A model generated the notes under the pieces. That model was not told where the DNA came from. It saw nothing but the letters and a program-made list of their open reading frames with translations, and searched no databases. A program made the position numbers and the translations under genes. Of a stretch of 64,000 nucleotides of DNA, positions 51,501 through 60,817 are shown piece by piece. The first letter of the stretch is position 1. The number at the start of each line of letters is the position of its first letter. This DNA comes from Onchidella celtica (taxonomy: Eukaryota; Mollusca; Gastropoda; Systellommatophora; Onchidiidae). Where the stretch lies: the NCBI GenBank assembly GCA_963931925.1, contig OZ007569.1, forward strand, positions 62,720,542 to 62,784,541, given 5' to 3'.

Positions 51501-51722
51501 GAAAATTTGCATATATTTTCAGGTCACTTAATGGCACCAGTGATAGCCCATGCTTTCTGCAATCACATGGGATTCCCATCATTTGGAGAGGTGATGGGAT
51601 ACCCCCAGTCAACGCGACACAAATTGATGGTTCTCTTTGTGTTAGGACTGGTGTGTTGGAGCGGTCTTCTTTATCCCCTGACAACACCACTGTTATACTC
51701 CAATGATGTGTATGAAATGTGA
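30464..51722 (+). CDS. RCE1: CAAX prenyl protease 2 (RCE1), nine exons, complete
   Basis: An endoplasmic-reticulum membrane protease that removes the last three residues (-aaX) from farnesylated or geranylgeranylated CAAX proteins such as Ras, between prenylation and carboxymethylation. Exons 30464-30582, 33384-33489, 34392-34472, 34848-34908, 36500-36558, 44829-44937, 47002-47073, 47732-47794 and 51523-51722 join in phase to 289 residues (human about 329). Conserved blocks are YVGSLYIW, RDHPDVIKRRF, APISEEFIFRACMLP with E147-E148-x3-R152, FFGVAHFHH with F176 and H180, FGAYSAFLFLRTGHL, and H233-AFC-N237. All expected catalytic positions are therefore present, with several hydrophobic membrane spans. 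The start is the ATG before GGIVFDL. The frame stays open upstream to another ATG at 30233, but that extension has no recognisable homology. Introns 1, 4, 5, 6 and 8 are loaded with transposons. Confidence 0.95.
30785..32134. mobile_element. Small DNA element split by a LINE (RCE1 intron 1)
   Basis: Inverted ends GGGGAGGAGTACCTTACT and (reverse) GGAAGGAGTTCCGTACT, both continuing CGAGCGCCA, are flanked by the 7-bp direct repeat GAATTTA (30778-30784 and 32135-32141). Most of the interior is the LINE fragment. The superfamily is not clear. Confidence 0.6.
30855..32003 (+). mobile_element. 5'-truncated Jockey/CR1-like LINE with (AAG)n tail
   Basis: Reverse-transcriptase coding (FLVYINDMPS, LFADDSLLYR, KYLGVTLDRKLTW, RPSLEYGCSVWDPH, LERVQRRAARFVTNDY, SFYPNVIRMWNNLP) is readable from ~30860 to 31761 with a few in-frame stops around 31198-31300. 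It is the same family as 29624-30165. The 3' end has a nested stem-loop (AGTTGG...CCAACT enclosing TCGTC...GACGA) and then an AAG-repeat tail. A direct repeat GTCTAGTYAGTTT at ~30851 and ~32091 may be its target duplication, which would place its 3' end further right. Confidence 0.75.
32383..33173. mobile_element. hAT-like MITE with 8-bp target duplication (RCE1 intron 1)
   Basis: A perfect 8-bp direct repeat CTATTGAT (32375-32382 and 33174-33181) bounds 791 bp. The inverted ends GGGTAACTATTTGCCGCG and (reverse) CAGTACCTATTTCCCGCG continue with AAACCCC-rich subterminal repeats on both sides. An 8-bp duplication and CAG-type ends fit hAT. There is no ORF. The interior holds a TCTAGATC-rich patch at 32915-32990. 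Confidence 0.7.
33384..33489 (+). CDS. RCE1: RCE1 exon 2
   Basis: Acceptor TTTTTGCAG and donor GTAAGT. It encodes RDHPDVIKRRFISVSIVC, the most conserved N-terminal block of the family, followed by a membrane segment. Confidence 0.95.
33828..33985. repeat. 91-bp tandem duplication (RCE1 intron 2)
   Basis: TACTTAATAATAAAC.GGCGAATG ... AATGTACGAATGCTATT occurs twice in direct orientation, starting at 33828 and 33919, with moderate divergence. The second unit appears incomplete. Confidence 0.65.
34392..34472 (+). CDS. RCE1: RCE1 exon 3
   Basis: Acceptor ATCCCCAG and donor GTGAGC. It encodes 27 residues including FWGLIPAAIVPLFLTM, aligned with the IFPAALLPLLLTM region of vertebrate RCE1. A 42-bp tandem duplication starts 16 bases after the donor. 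Confidence 0.93.
34489..34572. repeat. Perfect 42-bp tandem duplication (RCE1 intron 3)
   Basis: Two identical 42-base units (34489-34530 and 34531-34572) beginning TTTTTATTGGTATCACC. Perfect identity suggests a very recent duplication. Confidence 0.92.
34848..34908 (+). CDS. RCE1: RCE1 exon 4
   Basis: Acceptor ATCAACAG and donor GTGAGT. It encodes VLFLGPLSLHYMDG, matching the ILFLGPL block of the family. A second AG 11 bases later could also serve but would lose the conserved VLFL. Confidence 0.9.
35017..36146. mobile_element. Possible hAT-like element (RCE1 intron 4)
   Basis: Ends CAGAGATGCAACCC and (reverse) CAGCGATGCCACCC match at 12 of 14 positions. ATTCCGATTT / ATTCAGATTTTT subterminal repeats follow each end. 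No matching 8-bp flanking duplication was found and no transposase is recognisable inside, so this is tentative. Confidence 0.45.
36500..36558 (+). CDS. RCE1: RCE1 exon 5 (59 bp)
   Basis: Acceptor GTCCACAG and donor GTAAGT. It encodes AKYWTNSVKNYVWLRNHIV, which joins in phase to APISEE and corresponds to the WLRNQVIAPLTEE region of vertebrate RCE1. Confidence 0.9.
36795..37637 (+). CDS. LINE C reverse transcriptase, first piece
   Basis: A linker region (CERWYDNECKEKREVFK) is followed by RT domain blocks LKSNKAAGYDNIVNEF, GCFPKSWAVGEIVPIYKGG and NYRGITLLSCLGKLF up to DNQFGFRNNKGTTDCMFILH, where the RTE-A tail interrupts it. No endonuclease domain is left at this truncated 5' end. Confidence 0.85.
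37638..39333 (-). mobile_element. 5'-truncated RTE-A copy inside LINE C
   Basis: About 1.7 kb of the RTE-A 3' half, bounded by the 12-bp duplication TTTATATTGCAT (37626-37637 and 39334-39345). Its frame (37658-39241 and on to the truncation) is open and differs from the full-length copy by roughly seven substitutions that I noticed. Confidence 0.92.
39346..40760 (+). CDS. LINE C reverse transcriptase, middle piece
   Basis: Continues with CAFVDFERAFDSINRRALW (motif A), GLFQGESLSPFLFSMFIND (motif B), LMFADDMVLFS (catalytic FADD) and the thumb and C-terminal region to CETCNELEDEFHVLLTCKKF. It carries one stop codon near its left end. Confidence 0.85.
40772..43873 (-). CDS. RTE-B endonuclease-reverse transcriptase, 1033 codons
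   Basis: The first 60 residues carry no recognisable domain. The APE endonuclease follows with YWNVRTMYESGKL, VSESRW, YAPTNE, MGDLNAKVG, QIDHL and SDHH. The reverse transcriptase shows KAPGKDNLTAELFK, NFVDFEKAFDS, GVRQGCVMSTILF and FADDLALLS. The C-terminus has KRRWRWLGHVLRK and KRGRPKATWRR. No internal stop. The product is related to RTE-A throughout but clearly divergent. The stop TAG is the first unit of the TAG-repeat tail. Confidence 0.93.
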   Translation of the reverse strand: MTLLGETKIVTETATWKNQRSGCDGPSEYLATRMNASSESRKETASRMKEELNTAKTKTRIGYWNVRTMYESGKLAQVTSEMRRYNLHILGVSESRWTGSGRSKTSTGETVLYSGREDDQHHGGVAIILKKGLDKCLLEWKPVNSRLMRMRMKGRHTNITVIQCYAPTNENDNTDKDDFYEQLQGEMDMTPRHDLIIVMGDLNAKVGKDDINYERVMGKHGTGTRNDNGERLVDFCALNNLVIGGTLFTHREIHKLTWNSPNGRDKNQIDHLMINGMWRRSLLDVKVKRGADVASDHHLVAALIKIKLNKTGIKTSKQRHLNIQKLRDASVRNAFNIQVKNRFQALRESDKNNPNERGIDSEWKRVTTVYTESSVACLGFNEKGKSKEWIQQRTWDVIEERKVMKKKLLQVKSERLKERYQHSYTELNKKVKRLVKKDKREAMEQLAADVEEAAARGEQGKLHKITKRICGKYGGRPSVPIKDKNGKPLTTEREQDTRWTEHFQELLNRPPPEDRIIIQDAAEDLDINIDPPKKEEIVAAIKSLKNSKAPGKDNLTAELFKADPDQSATILQPLFTAIWEAEAVPKSWNEGRIVKIPKKGALSDCNNWRGITLLSIPSKILAKIIVQRMSDAVDKTLRKEQAGFRKGKGCIDQIFTLRNIIEQCSEWQRQLYVNFVDFEKAFDSIHRESIWRILRHYGIPSKLVELIKSFYKNFSCSVGNSDASFEVKTGVRQGCVMSTILFNLVIDWIMRKTTEDAPRGIRWTLFDNLEDLDFADDLALLSHSHQHMQDKTQRLHNFGCKVGLRISQKKTEIMTLNVDTPAPVQVDDKNLTTTDKFKYLGSIIRPEGGTKEDIQSRLGNARAVFQSMSNIWKSTQYGINTKIRLYQSCVLSTLLYGSECWRMTEGDLAKLSSFHTTCLRRILRIFWPNKISNQELLRRCKQEEIANIITKRRWRWLGHVLRKEANSITKTALQWTPEGRRKRGRPKATWRRTIEAEMKSFNHSWGTLAKMAQDRQGWRSFVAALSTSGCNRK
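43892..43910 (-). promoter_or_regulatory. RTE-B 5'-leader hairpin
   Basis: Stem GTAGGG/CCCTAC with a 7-base loop sits just upstream of the ORF start. It corresponds to the RTE-A hairpin with two compensating base-pair changes. The deleted RTE-B copy keeps it as well. Confidence 0.6.
44096..44245 (+). CDS. LINE C C-terminus, last piece
   Basis: After the RTE-B insertion the frame resumes as RKQFLPSWLLVRPSMFKL and ends NEYNNVAL with TGA. The duplicated TCAAAGATAT restores the interrupted KDI codons. Confidence 0.8.
44829..44937 (+). CDS. RCE1: RCE1 exon 6 (EExxxR catalytic exon)
   Basis: Acceptor CTCTGCAG and donor GTATGT. It encodes APISEEFIFRACMLP with the catalytic glutamate pair and arginine, and runs to FFGV at the start of the second motif. 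Confidence 0.96.
45426..46725. mobile_element. Tigger/pogo-like non-autonomous element (RCE1 intron 6)
   Basis: The inverted ends share CAGTGGAGCCC and are flanked by TA at both sides. AAACCGAACTTTSGTAAATCGA occurs near both ends in the same direction. It is 1300 bp with no transposase. Confidence 0.75.
47002..47073 (+). CDS. RCE1: RCE1 exon 7 (FxxxH motif)
   Basis: Acceptor ATTTTTAG and donor GTGAGT. It encodes AHFHHMIEKVAQGQQEVG, where the first His completes the conserved FxxxH. Confidence 0.94.
47732..47794 (+). CDS. RCE1: RCE1 exon 8
   Basis: Acceptor TTTCTGCAG and donor GTTTGG. It encodes FQLTYTTVFGAYSAFLF, a family-typical membrane helix. Confidence 0.94.
48640..49318 (-). mobile_element. 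LINE fragment with C-terminal zinc finger
   Basis: The frame 48697-49188 (and upstream to ~49260) encodes RLNSFHLRCLRKIMDIRW, LRTRRLRWIGHVKRMDD, KRQRGRPKLCFKD and, at the end, MCSLCDRRCKSNIGRISH, a C-x2-C-x12-H-x3-C finger. This is the C-terminal end of another APE-type LINE family. The catalytic domains are gone. Confidence 0.75.
49757..50890 (-). mobile_element. 5'-truncated RTE-A copy 3
   Basis: About 1.13 kb of RTE-A 3' end with a CAT/ATG-repeat tail. The frame is open from the truncation to the stop, through DYEKAFDS, GVRQGCLLSPF and FADD. No target duplication was found at the truncated end, so the junction may have been altered. Confidence 0.9.
51523..51722 (+). CDS. RCE1: RCE1 exon 9 with stop
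   Basis: Acceptor TATTTTCAG. It encodes GHLMAPVIAHAFCNHMGFP with the third catalytic motif (His233, Asn237), a last membrane helix, and the short tail LYSNDVYEM before TGA. Confidence 0.95.
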
Positions 51723-54700
51723 GATAGTTTTATATAGTTGGTGCGAGCTATGGCAAACCCACTTGGCTGCAAATTCCTACCCAGTGTCTGTGTTTGCACT
51801 GGAAAGTAACAGGAAATTAAGATGCAGTTTTATGGAAGTTACATGGCAGTGACTGTGCCTGCTTTTCTTCATTGCCCTGTGAACCACACAGATGCTTTGT
51901 TCATATGTGGGGAATATGAAATGCCTATGCATATAACCTGTGAAAAATGTGAAAAGAAAAAAAAAATGAAAAACACAACCCAATCTTCCAGCAAGGAAAT
52001 CAGGGGATCATGTTTTATGGTAATTTAAATTTTTTTTTTTAGAGATTGGAAATTCTAAGGCAATGATTAACATTGGTCAGTAGAATTGTCCATGTGATTT
52101 ATTCTTTCTCAACTCTGTTGTCTTTTAATGTGTTACTGGGCTATGTTGCAAGGATTTATAAAATTTTTTTATTCTGCACATTACTCTGCCTGCTAGGACA
52201 ACAGCTGGTGATATTATTCAGAACATTGAACAGTCACCCATTAGATAATCAGCTGTACTGTGGCCAACAGAACAAAGTTTTAACCGATATCATGAATACT
52301 GTTTTGTTTTTTCTGCAGTCATTTCACCCTGTGGGTTTTTTAAAATATGGACATGTTTTACTTCATGTTTATATAAAATGTTAAACAGGACAGTAAAATT
52401 ATGATAACAGAATGTTTTCTAAGAAGCATAGACTGTGGCCTTTCCAAAGTGAGAAAAATTCCTGCTGAGTCTTCCTTAAACAATGTATCGATGTCTTGTA
52501 GTCAAAACAACATGGATTTGGGTACAAGTAAAAAAAGCAGGTTGATGATAATTATATTTTGCTTTTATGTTCGCATGCAAGCATGCAGGAGTAAGTGGTT
52601 GACTGGTAGTTTGAATAAGATAATCACTTAAATTGTACAGCTATGGTACAGTGTTCTCTGGCCGAAAATTACCTTTTTGGGTATACTGATGCTGAACAAA
52701 AGTGGCCTGGTTCAGGCAAGTGCTTAGACCTTATTGGTAAGTGCGTGGTTTTGATGAGTTGTGCAGTGCACACTGTTTGATTAGTTCTAGCCTCATATCT
52801 CTATTGGAAGCTGAAACAAAAGAAGCTGTTGTGCTAATGCTCATTGAATTTTAGCTCATGATATCTGCAGTTCTTTTTGCAACCACTTATATAACTAATA
52901 ATTACTACATTGTATTCGTTTTAAACTTTCATATTTTCATAGCTGCCACCCAGGAAAAACATATTAGTATATATTTGGGATCTTAAATGTAGAAGTCTGT
53001 TTTTATGGTGGAAAGTACATATTTGAAGTATCTCCCCATTTAACTTACTATAATTGAGCTAGAGGGTGAACCTGTAAGCAGCTAAAACTTCGCGATTGTG
53101 CTATAAAAAATCATGAAACTTGGCGTACTGCGTCAATTTTTGACGAAGAGTTACGTGGACACATTCATTTGGAACAAAAACCATTCTTGACTATTATTTA
53201 TCTATTAAAAATTTTTGAGTCGCAAAAACAGAGACATATTTTCATCGGATGCAAACGAAAAGTGTGACCAGAAATTGCGCACTACGTCACTATTTACACA
53301 TTGCCGACCGAATGTCAGCTTATGGCATCAGCGTATTCTGCAAGGAATTGTGGTGAAACAAAAAGATCTATTAGTCTTTGCATAGAATCCAAGTGTCCTT
53401 ATGAATGCGACCTAGATCTGGATATAAAGATGGACTTAGATACAGGAAAATTTGCAAGATTTATCTTACCGGGGTCGGCTAGTACAAGGGGTTTTTTGGG
53501 GTTTTGGAAAGCTGCCAGCCATGTTTTTGGTTTTTATGCTTTGAGTGTAGATGTGTTATCGAGAACACTAACAATTATGAATATCGTGCTGTAGTAAATC
53601 AAAGGCCAAAGCATTTTGTGGCAGCAATTATAAGTGTGGCAGGTGATTTTTGGCTTTAAGGTTTTGATGTATTGTTCTGACAGATGTCAAACATTAATTT
53701 TAAAACAATATTTCTCATTTTTTACCAACAATCATTGCAAGTGTTTTTACACATTATCAAACCATGGAATGAACTTACTGTAAATGGTGGGAGGATAATA
53801 CTTTGAATAGTGTAGTATTCCCACAAGTTGCTTTGTAGTTCTTTGAGATGTGAAATGTTATTGATGCATGCTTGTGGAGTTTTGCCCCTATTAATTATTA
53901 TTAATTTATGTCTGTAGTTTCATTATGAATGTAGCATATGAAAATACAGTGGAACTGAATTTCAGAGAGTTTCTCTTACTATTTTCATAAAAGGCTTGTG
54001 GGTGCCATGCAAAAATGATTGTTAATGGAACATATTACCTTTATTTAACTTTGAGCCTGATCAGAACTCTCTTTGTGCGGGTAGTCAATTTACTGACGGA
54101 CACATATGGCTTATGTTTTTAATCCATTTTTTATATTGCATTATTTATCAAAACTAGAATGTGGTGATTTTAAATGAAAGCAAAATGAATGTGTAAGAAT
54201 TCACATAAAGTTATTACTCAACTTGCAGTGTCGATAATGATCTAGCTCAGATAATAAAAAATGGGCCTGCTAATGTGCAAATCAAGGATATTATTCTAAA
54301 GATAGCATTATTTTCTGGATGTCTGTAATATTACCCTAATGTAATGAGTAGTGTGTCGGTATTTCTATGTTTCTTGCGTCCTTCCCATTGTGAAAGAAAT
54401 CACTAATGGTGTTGATTCATGCTTCTAAATACCATTTGGCATTTTATGACCTTTTACCAAAGAGAACAAAATTGCTCACAATAGAATGTATTCTTGCTGC
54501 AATCCCATCAGTTTACTGTGCTAACCAAATCCACTTGGTAATCATTTCAAATGCTAAGTATTAAGTTCTGTGAAACTGTGATAATATGCCCCCCCCCCCC
54601 CCCCCCTTTGATTGGGCTAAAATTACAGCAATTGTGAAGTCAGGCTGTCTCCAGCAGAAACAACTAGGTCCATGTGCAGAAAAATGCAGCTGAGTTAAAC

Positions 54701-54929
54701 ACACATGAGCTTTCAAAATGTTGAGAGGACAGGATTGGGAACCAGGTTGATGCAGTATGTGTGTTTAGAAATGTAGTCAGCCAATGTAAGTTACAGTATT
54801 ATTTATTAAAGAAAGTGTATAAGGTAGCAGGACCGGCAACTATGATAGGAATAGTCTTTTACACAATATATTCTGTGGATAACTTACTGAGTTTCATTAT
54901 GTCTCAAAACTGATGAAGAAGAATATTAA

Positions 54930-55172
54930 CTCTTTCCATACTGCAATTCAGCCCAAATTAGTCCAAATGCGTCAGTCGGGGGGACCGATACATCGGCAAA
55001 AAGTACTCTCCTTGTTACCCCTGGGCATTTCAACGATACTGTGTCCATCTAGCTTCCCAGTGTTTTTGTTGTTTGTGGTACAACCGATGCCACTATTACT
55101 GCACTTCAGCAGAAATTAGTCCAAATGCGTCAGTCGGAGGAACCGATGTATCGGTGAAAAGTACGGAAAGAG
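54930..55172. mobile_element. TTAA-flanked MITE (piggyBac-type)
   Basis: Inverted ends CTCTTTCCATACT and (reverse) CTCTTTCCGTACT are each bordered by TTAA (54926-54929 and 55173-55176), the piggyBac target. The 243-bp unit holds a ~50-bp direct repeat (AAATTAGTCCAAATGCGTC ... ATCGG.RAAAAGTAC) at both ends of its interior. Confidence 0.78.
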
Positions 55173-55426
55173 TTAACTGCATGAAAAAAATAATATGGAT
55201 TGCAAGTATCAGATATTTTTTTACATGTAGTTCTAGCTGATTTTTACCATATTATTATGATATGTTTGTGGTATTTTTTCTAACAGCATTTTATGTATAG
55301 TTGTGTGGGTCCTGCCTGATGTTTTGGAATAATTCTTGTGAATTGTTTTGGGGAGATCCATTGAGAAATTCAAGATTTACATGTAATTTTTTTTTGTGGT
55401 GGTGGCACTTTGGGGATGGGAGTTTG

Positions 55427-55762
55427 TCAGCAGCAAGAGTTGATGAAATGGGAGTCTAGGGCAAAGCCAATAATGTCATGTCCTAGACCCGATAATTTCA
55501 CTTGTTGGTGAAATTTGATTTTGTTTTTTTGTCTTATCAAAATTTCAGTGGCATCTACGATTGTAGTGCTGGAGATAGAACTGTGGTATATTGGAAGTTC
55601 AGGAAAGCCGTGATTCACTGCCGTAGTACTTATTTTGGAAAAAATACTCAGCTGCAGCATTTGAGCCATGATGTTCTCATCACTAAGCATGTTTGCCTCT
55701 AGCACAGCTGCAAGGTTCAGCCTAAGATTTGGTGTACTGAGGACATCATTATTATGAAGCAT
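55427..55762 (-). pseudogene. Possible fragment of a MULE-like DNA transposase
   Basis: The 111-codon open frame contains NLRLNLAAVLEANML, then TTIVDA and later KLSGLGHDIIGFALD. The order resembles the N-terminal 'NLR..A' helix, the VDxxW catalytic strand and the SGxGxIIG segment of Mutator-like transposases that are common in cnidarians and molluscs. The resemblance is weak and the tryptophan is absent. Confidence 0.3.
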
Positions 55763-58474
55763 TCATGTTAATCAGAGATCGGCGTTTCAAATGTTGTGAT
55801 TTTAAAAGGAAGTTCATCCATTGTTAGAAGATTTGTAGAGGCAGAAAATTTGGCCTCAGCTGATTGTATGGATTAATTGTGTTCTTACTGTTGCTAACTG
55901 AAGAATGATACAGTTGCCTTTCGTGTTAGGTTTGATAATATATTTACAAAAACATTTGACCAAAGTCCAATCCTCCAGTGCATCCCGTGCTAAAAATACC
56001 ATTCCGAATATCCCTTGATGATTGGTGAATTTAATAATAACAACATTTTGTCGGCCTCATCCAGTTTTCAGTCACATCAAGACTACTGCTTTTTAAGAAT
56101 ATGTAGTTACAAGCCACAGTGGAACAAAGCGCCCACATCTCTAAACTGAAGTTTACCCTAGACCATGGATTTTGGGGGGTTAATAAAGTGCTTAAATCTC
56201 CATATAATATCACTAATTGGTTTCTTATAATTATATCATAGTTCTGTAAGGCAGTTCAGTTCTAAGTAATGTGCAACGGTAATGTTTAATGACAGCAAGA
56301 ATTCCACATCTGACTTTTTTTTGTTGACTTAAGGTTCTCAGTATTATTCTTTTTTTGTCAAAAAAAAAAATGAATTCATCCCTAAGTTGTTTGATTGATC
56401 AACATTCAATCATTCACCATATGCTTATATGTATATATACCGCCCTTTCAAGAAGCATCATTTACTGATATTTGTATTTTGTGGTCAAGTAGTGTTATTC
56501 ATTATGTTCAAACTGAAACAAAATTTAGGAGTCATTATAGTATATCAAGTGTACTTGACCTTTATTTAAAGGAATGCAATCTAGTTCCATCAACGAAATG
56601 AGTATTTTACATGTACATTTATGCAATGTAAAAAGGAATACTGCACATTTATAGGGATAAGGGCATAGGTCATCCTTACTCTGTTCACTCATTTTGCATT
56701 TGAGCTGTGAATAATTAGATGCCATAAAGGGAGATATTTTATCAGTGGTGTTAAATTCTTGAAGTCCAGAAAGGTTCACTTTACAGGAGGAAGAAAAACT
56801 GATTTCATGTGGAAAGTGGAACTGAGGTGGATGGTGTGATGACAGTATACATGTACATTTTGGTGTTTTTTTTGTCTAGTTCAGTGTGGTAAGATATTTT
56901 TACACAAGATGGAAACCATTATGTGTAGAATAAAGTCCTCCTTGGCATCCACCCCAAAAATTATTTTTTTTTAAAACTTGTGAAATTTTAGATTTGAGCA
57001 ATTTGTGGCGGGGGCCATCATAATGATGTCCTTAGGTTCATTGTGATCATACATGTAATTCATTGTGATAAAGTACAAGTAGGTCATTTTCACAAGCAGA
57101 CAGTTGGAGATTGGAAACTTTCTTACCACCTCAGTTTAAAACACAGTTTCGTCCAGGTGTGCCAGACAAGCCATTTGTAAGATCAACGCCAGATGTGATC
57201 AAAAGATGGGTATTTGATAGTTGTTAATAGCATGGCTTGGGATTTCAAAGCACAGTTAATAAGTGATCATTGTAAAAAGATCTACATTCAGAACATGCAC
57301 TCATTTTTAAAATGATGCCAGTCTTAACTTACAAGTATTGTGAGGTGCATTATTTTGTTAATTGTTAGAACTGAAAGAATCAGTTTTGGGCAGTCTCTAT
57401 AACCAGACATGTGTTTCAAAGCTGTTTTGCCATGCTGGGCAGATTCTGGAAAAGCAAATTGTCACAGTCATGATTGTTATCAAAATACATGTATGTTTTG
57501 TAGGCCATAGACTGCCTAGAGACTGGGCACACACAAATACTTATATAGTTTTCACTGTTCTTGTATTAGTGTATGATCAGTCTTTAGGCAGTCAGGGGCA
57601 ATAATAATACTTCTGTTGTTTGAGTTGTCACAATAATCATTCACTGTGGTCTCATAAGCTTTTGTTGATTACTGGTGATGCTGATAATAGTTTCCTTCCT
57701 GAAGTATGCCTTGTCTGGCTTTCAGTACAGAGGTCACACATTTGATGTCTGAACTCAAAGCAGTACATATACATGTATAATTATTGCACATATTTCATGA
57801 CTTAATCATTGTTTTGTATTACAATGTATGTTTATTTATAATTTATATATTTATACTGTAGTAGGATTTCCAGTGCCTGGCTTTCATTGATTGGAAACAA
57901 CAAGTTGAGAATAGAGCATCCTTTTCAGCCCTGTTAGATGTATGGTGTACAATAACAGCATTCAGTATTGTGTGGGAAGTAATAATACATCATATTCATA
58001 GTTCATCATTTGAAGCCAGCCAAGTGACAAACCCTATCATCCTAAAATAAAAGTTGATCTGATTTCAAGAATTGCTGAAATCTTTTTTTCACCAAGGCAA
58101 GGCATGAAGGCATTGTTTTAGGGTTTAGATAATTTCTTAAATCTTGTACATGTAATTAGTTGTTCATTCCTCCATCAATAGTCAGTGTAGCTATGTTCTG
58201 GTTCTATTGTCGTACCAGATACATGCATCTTTGACCATGAAACTGAGTCAGACTCAAGAAAACAGACCCATTTAATGTGTGTTGATTTCATATAAAGTCA
58301 AAAAAATCTTGTTTGTTGGGTCTTAAAGACTGTATTGCCATAATCTGCAGTGCTTTGTTGTATTATTTTTCCACTATCTTACTACATTATTATGAGTGTT
58401 GTAAAATATTATATGTGTGATATTATTATAGATTTGCCTTATATGTCCTTTGTGTATATTTAGTTATGAATTAG

Positions 58475-58700
58475 TCTCTTTCCAGACCTGTCAACAATAG
58501 AATTGTACATGACATAATTAAATTCTAGAAATCTCAAACAAGCCTGGAATGGAAGCATCCTTGGGATACTTGGAAAGACTTACTTAGCTGAGCTCTAGTG
58601 CAATTACTAAAGAAACAGAACATAATGCTGTGCGACAGGTGTACCTTGTCACACTGATTCTTTGTACAGAGTGTAGATTTGTCATTGTTACTTAATCTAG
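58475..58700 (+). repeat. Diverged direct duplication, unit 1
   Basis: Shares with the unit near 59653 the ordered blocks GAC.TGTCAACAA, GGAATGGAAGCA, GA.A.TT.GAAAGA.TTACT and CTGAGCT, then an ACAGA.CATAAT block, at conserved spacing. Either a segmental duplication or two copies of an unknown repeat. Confidence 0.5.
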
Positions 58701-59652
58701 AGAAATCTCTTTGGCTTGATCCCACATACACATTGAATGTGTGCATTAGAATATGTTGTCTTTGCTGACTGAAGTCAAATTTCATCTTCATTTGAAAATT
58801 TATTACAGTATTTTGCTTTTAAAGCATGGGATTTTTTTGAATTAGGATGATTTTAATACATGTACTTTCAAACTCCTAATGCTGATCTTTTTCTCCTAAT
58901 TGTGATGTAGATACATGTACAGGGTTCTAGCAGTGTGAGTTTTTGTGCTGTACCTTTAATTTCCGGTGTTTTGTTCTTGATGTTTTTTTGTTTTTTTTAA
59001 TGTCTAGCCAATTTATTCTCTCTGTCTCGGTTGTAGATCTAAGTATCTTCACCTGACAAGCATTCATGTGCAACATACAATTTTTAATTATTTGTGAAAT
59101 TGTCAATATGAGATCAATCAATACTAGTCCAATTTTTATCATTCTTTGTTTGAAATACAAATATACTTCTTGGGTAATGCTATTTGGAGTAGTTATTTAT
59201 CCAGTCACAAACTGTGCAGTCTGTGTTGAAATAAAATTAGTACTTGATATTTGGAATTGTTTGTAATTCCCTAACTTCATGTTGATATTAGGGTACGTTC
59301 CTCTATTCATAGATTTTAGTGAGTGCTGTAACCTGTATGATAACAGTTAAATCTTTGCACACTTGTTTTCAAATATGTCTGAGACACCAACATGTAACTT
59401 AAGAGTAATAATTGAATGGAACCATGGCTCATCTTGAATTTATATGTCCTACTTTGACAGACTTGGAATTTTTAATTCAAAAACTGGTCTGTGATGTAAT
59501 AATGTGGGCCCCTGGCTAACCCAACCCCATTATATGATGAAGTTTATGGTGGTGAACTGGAGCTAGATTGTATTCTTTATTGCTTCCCTAACATCATTGT
59601 AGAAGGTTGTCTCCTTTCCCTTCCTTTCTGTCATGTCCTTCTCTTCTTTCCC

Positions 59653-59880
59653 ACTGTTTCAAGACGTGTCAACAAGATGATACACACTTATGACTCAGCA
59701 AAATTCAGACAAATCGGGAATGGAAGCACTTTTCAGATATTTTGAAAGATTTACTCAACTGAGCTTCAAACAAACTATGAAAGGGACAGAGCATAATTGA
59801 TTAATTCTATGTTACAGATGTGCATTATCACAATTTAAAAAAAAAAAATTTAAACATTCATCTCATCCAATTATTACTGT
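59653..59880 (+). repeat. Diverged direct duplication, unit 2
   Basis: Partner of the 58475 unit, about 1.18 kb downstream in the same orientation. It carries an extra A-tract near 59837. Confidence 0.5.
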
Positions 59881-60811
59881 TCATTTGTCTTTTCCGCATA
59901 CATCATGTATAAAACAGACTCATAGATCATTGTGGCTGTACCATTTTTTAGTTGAAGTAAATCTTGGAAACAAAATGTATCTGTATTAGGTAGGCTGTGT
60001 TTCTTCGCACTTCGTTTCTTTTAATCTTGTTCGCCATCATCAAGTTTTCTCAGTTTTTGTTTTTCTTTTTGTTGTAGTCGAGAGCCAACTGCTCACTTAT
60101 GTAAATTGTCAAAATAGTGGTGTTTAAATTACCTGGTACATGTATTTGAAAATCAGCCTATGCCAGCAGTAAAATTGGGATTTGCATAATGTTTTTTAAT
60201 CCTCGGCATATTTGTTGATGCACAACTGTTATCATTTATGGCCAACATTCTCTATTATCCACGTCATTGCCATCAATAAACCAACTATTCTTTCCAGTCG
60301 TTACTTTTTTTTTGTTTTTTTGTGGTGTATAAATTCATCCATGAATAATAAAACTGTTGTAAATAATTTAAATTTGTGTGTTCAGAATCACTGCAGCAAT
60401 ACATGTTCTATATCAATACATGTTTATTATTACTTATTATTGCACATTACAATTGGCTCATTCAAATGATGAGAGACTTTCATGCACTTCAGTTTTCCTC
60501 ATTCAAGAACATCAACATGGTTTATAATGTTTACTTGCAGAAATTCTTGCGAAAATCATAAGGACTTCCTGAGACCATGAACCTTCAATTATGATGATGA
60601 AATATTATAAAATATGCTACTTTCTTCCCTCTTTCAGCTCGAATGCCCTGGCACATGTTAACACTCATCAAACTTCAGAGGAATAATGTCACAATGTGCA
60701 ACAGAATCATCTCATGCCTCCCACGGAATACATGTTAAATTATATATGATTTCCTCCTTCGCTCCCCCCCCCCCCCCCCCCCCCCCATCTTACAAAAATT
60801 ACAAAAAGTCG

Positions 60812-60817
60812 TTTATT
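60812..60817 (-). terminator. Candidate KPTN polyadenylation signal
   Basis: AATAAA on the - strand, about 325 bases after the KPTN stop codon. Other signals are possible. Confidence 0.3.

Noticed and set aside
53301-53594. 97-codon open frame in the RCE1-KPTN spacer
   Set aside because: No domain, no neighbouring exon structure, and mixed composition.
54592-60787. Long C (or G) homopolymers at ~4709, 12018, 28663, 44367, 54592, 60768 and 61527
   Set aside because: Single homopolymer tracts without the spaced G-runs needed for a clear quadruplex. Lengths may also be sequencing artefacts.
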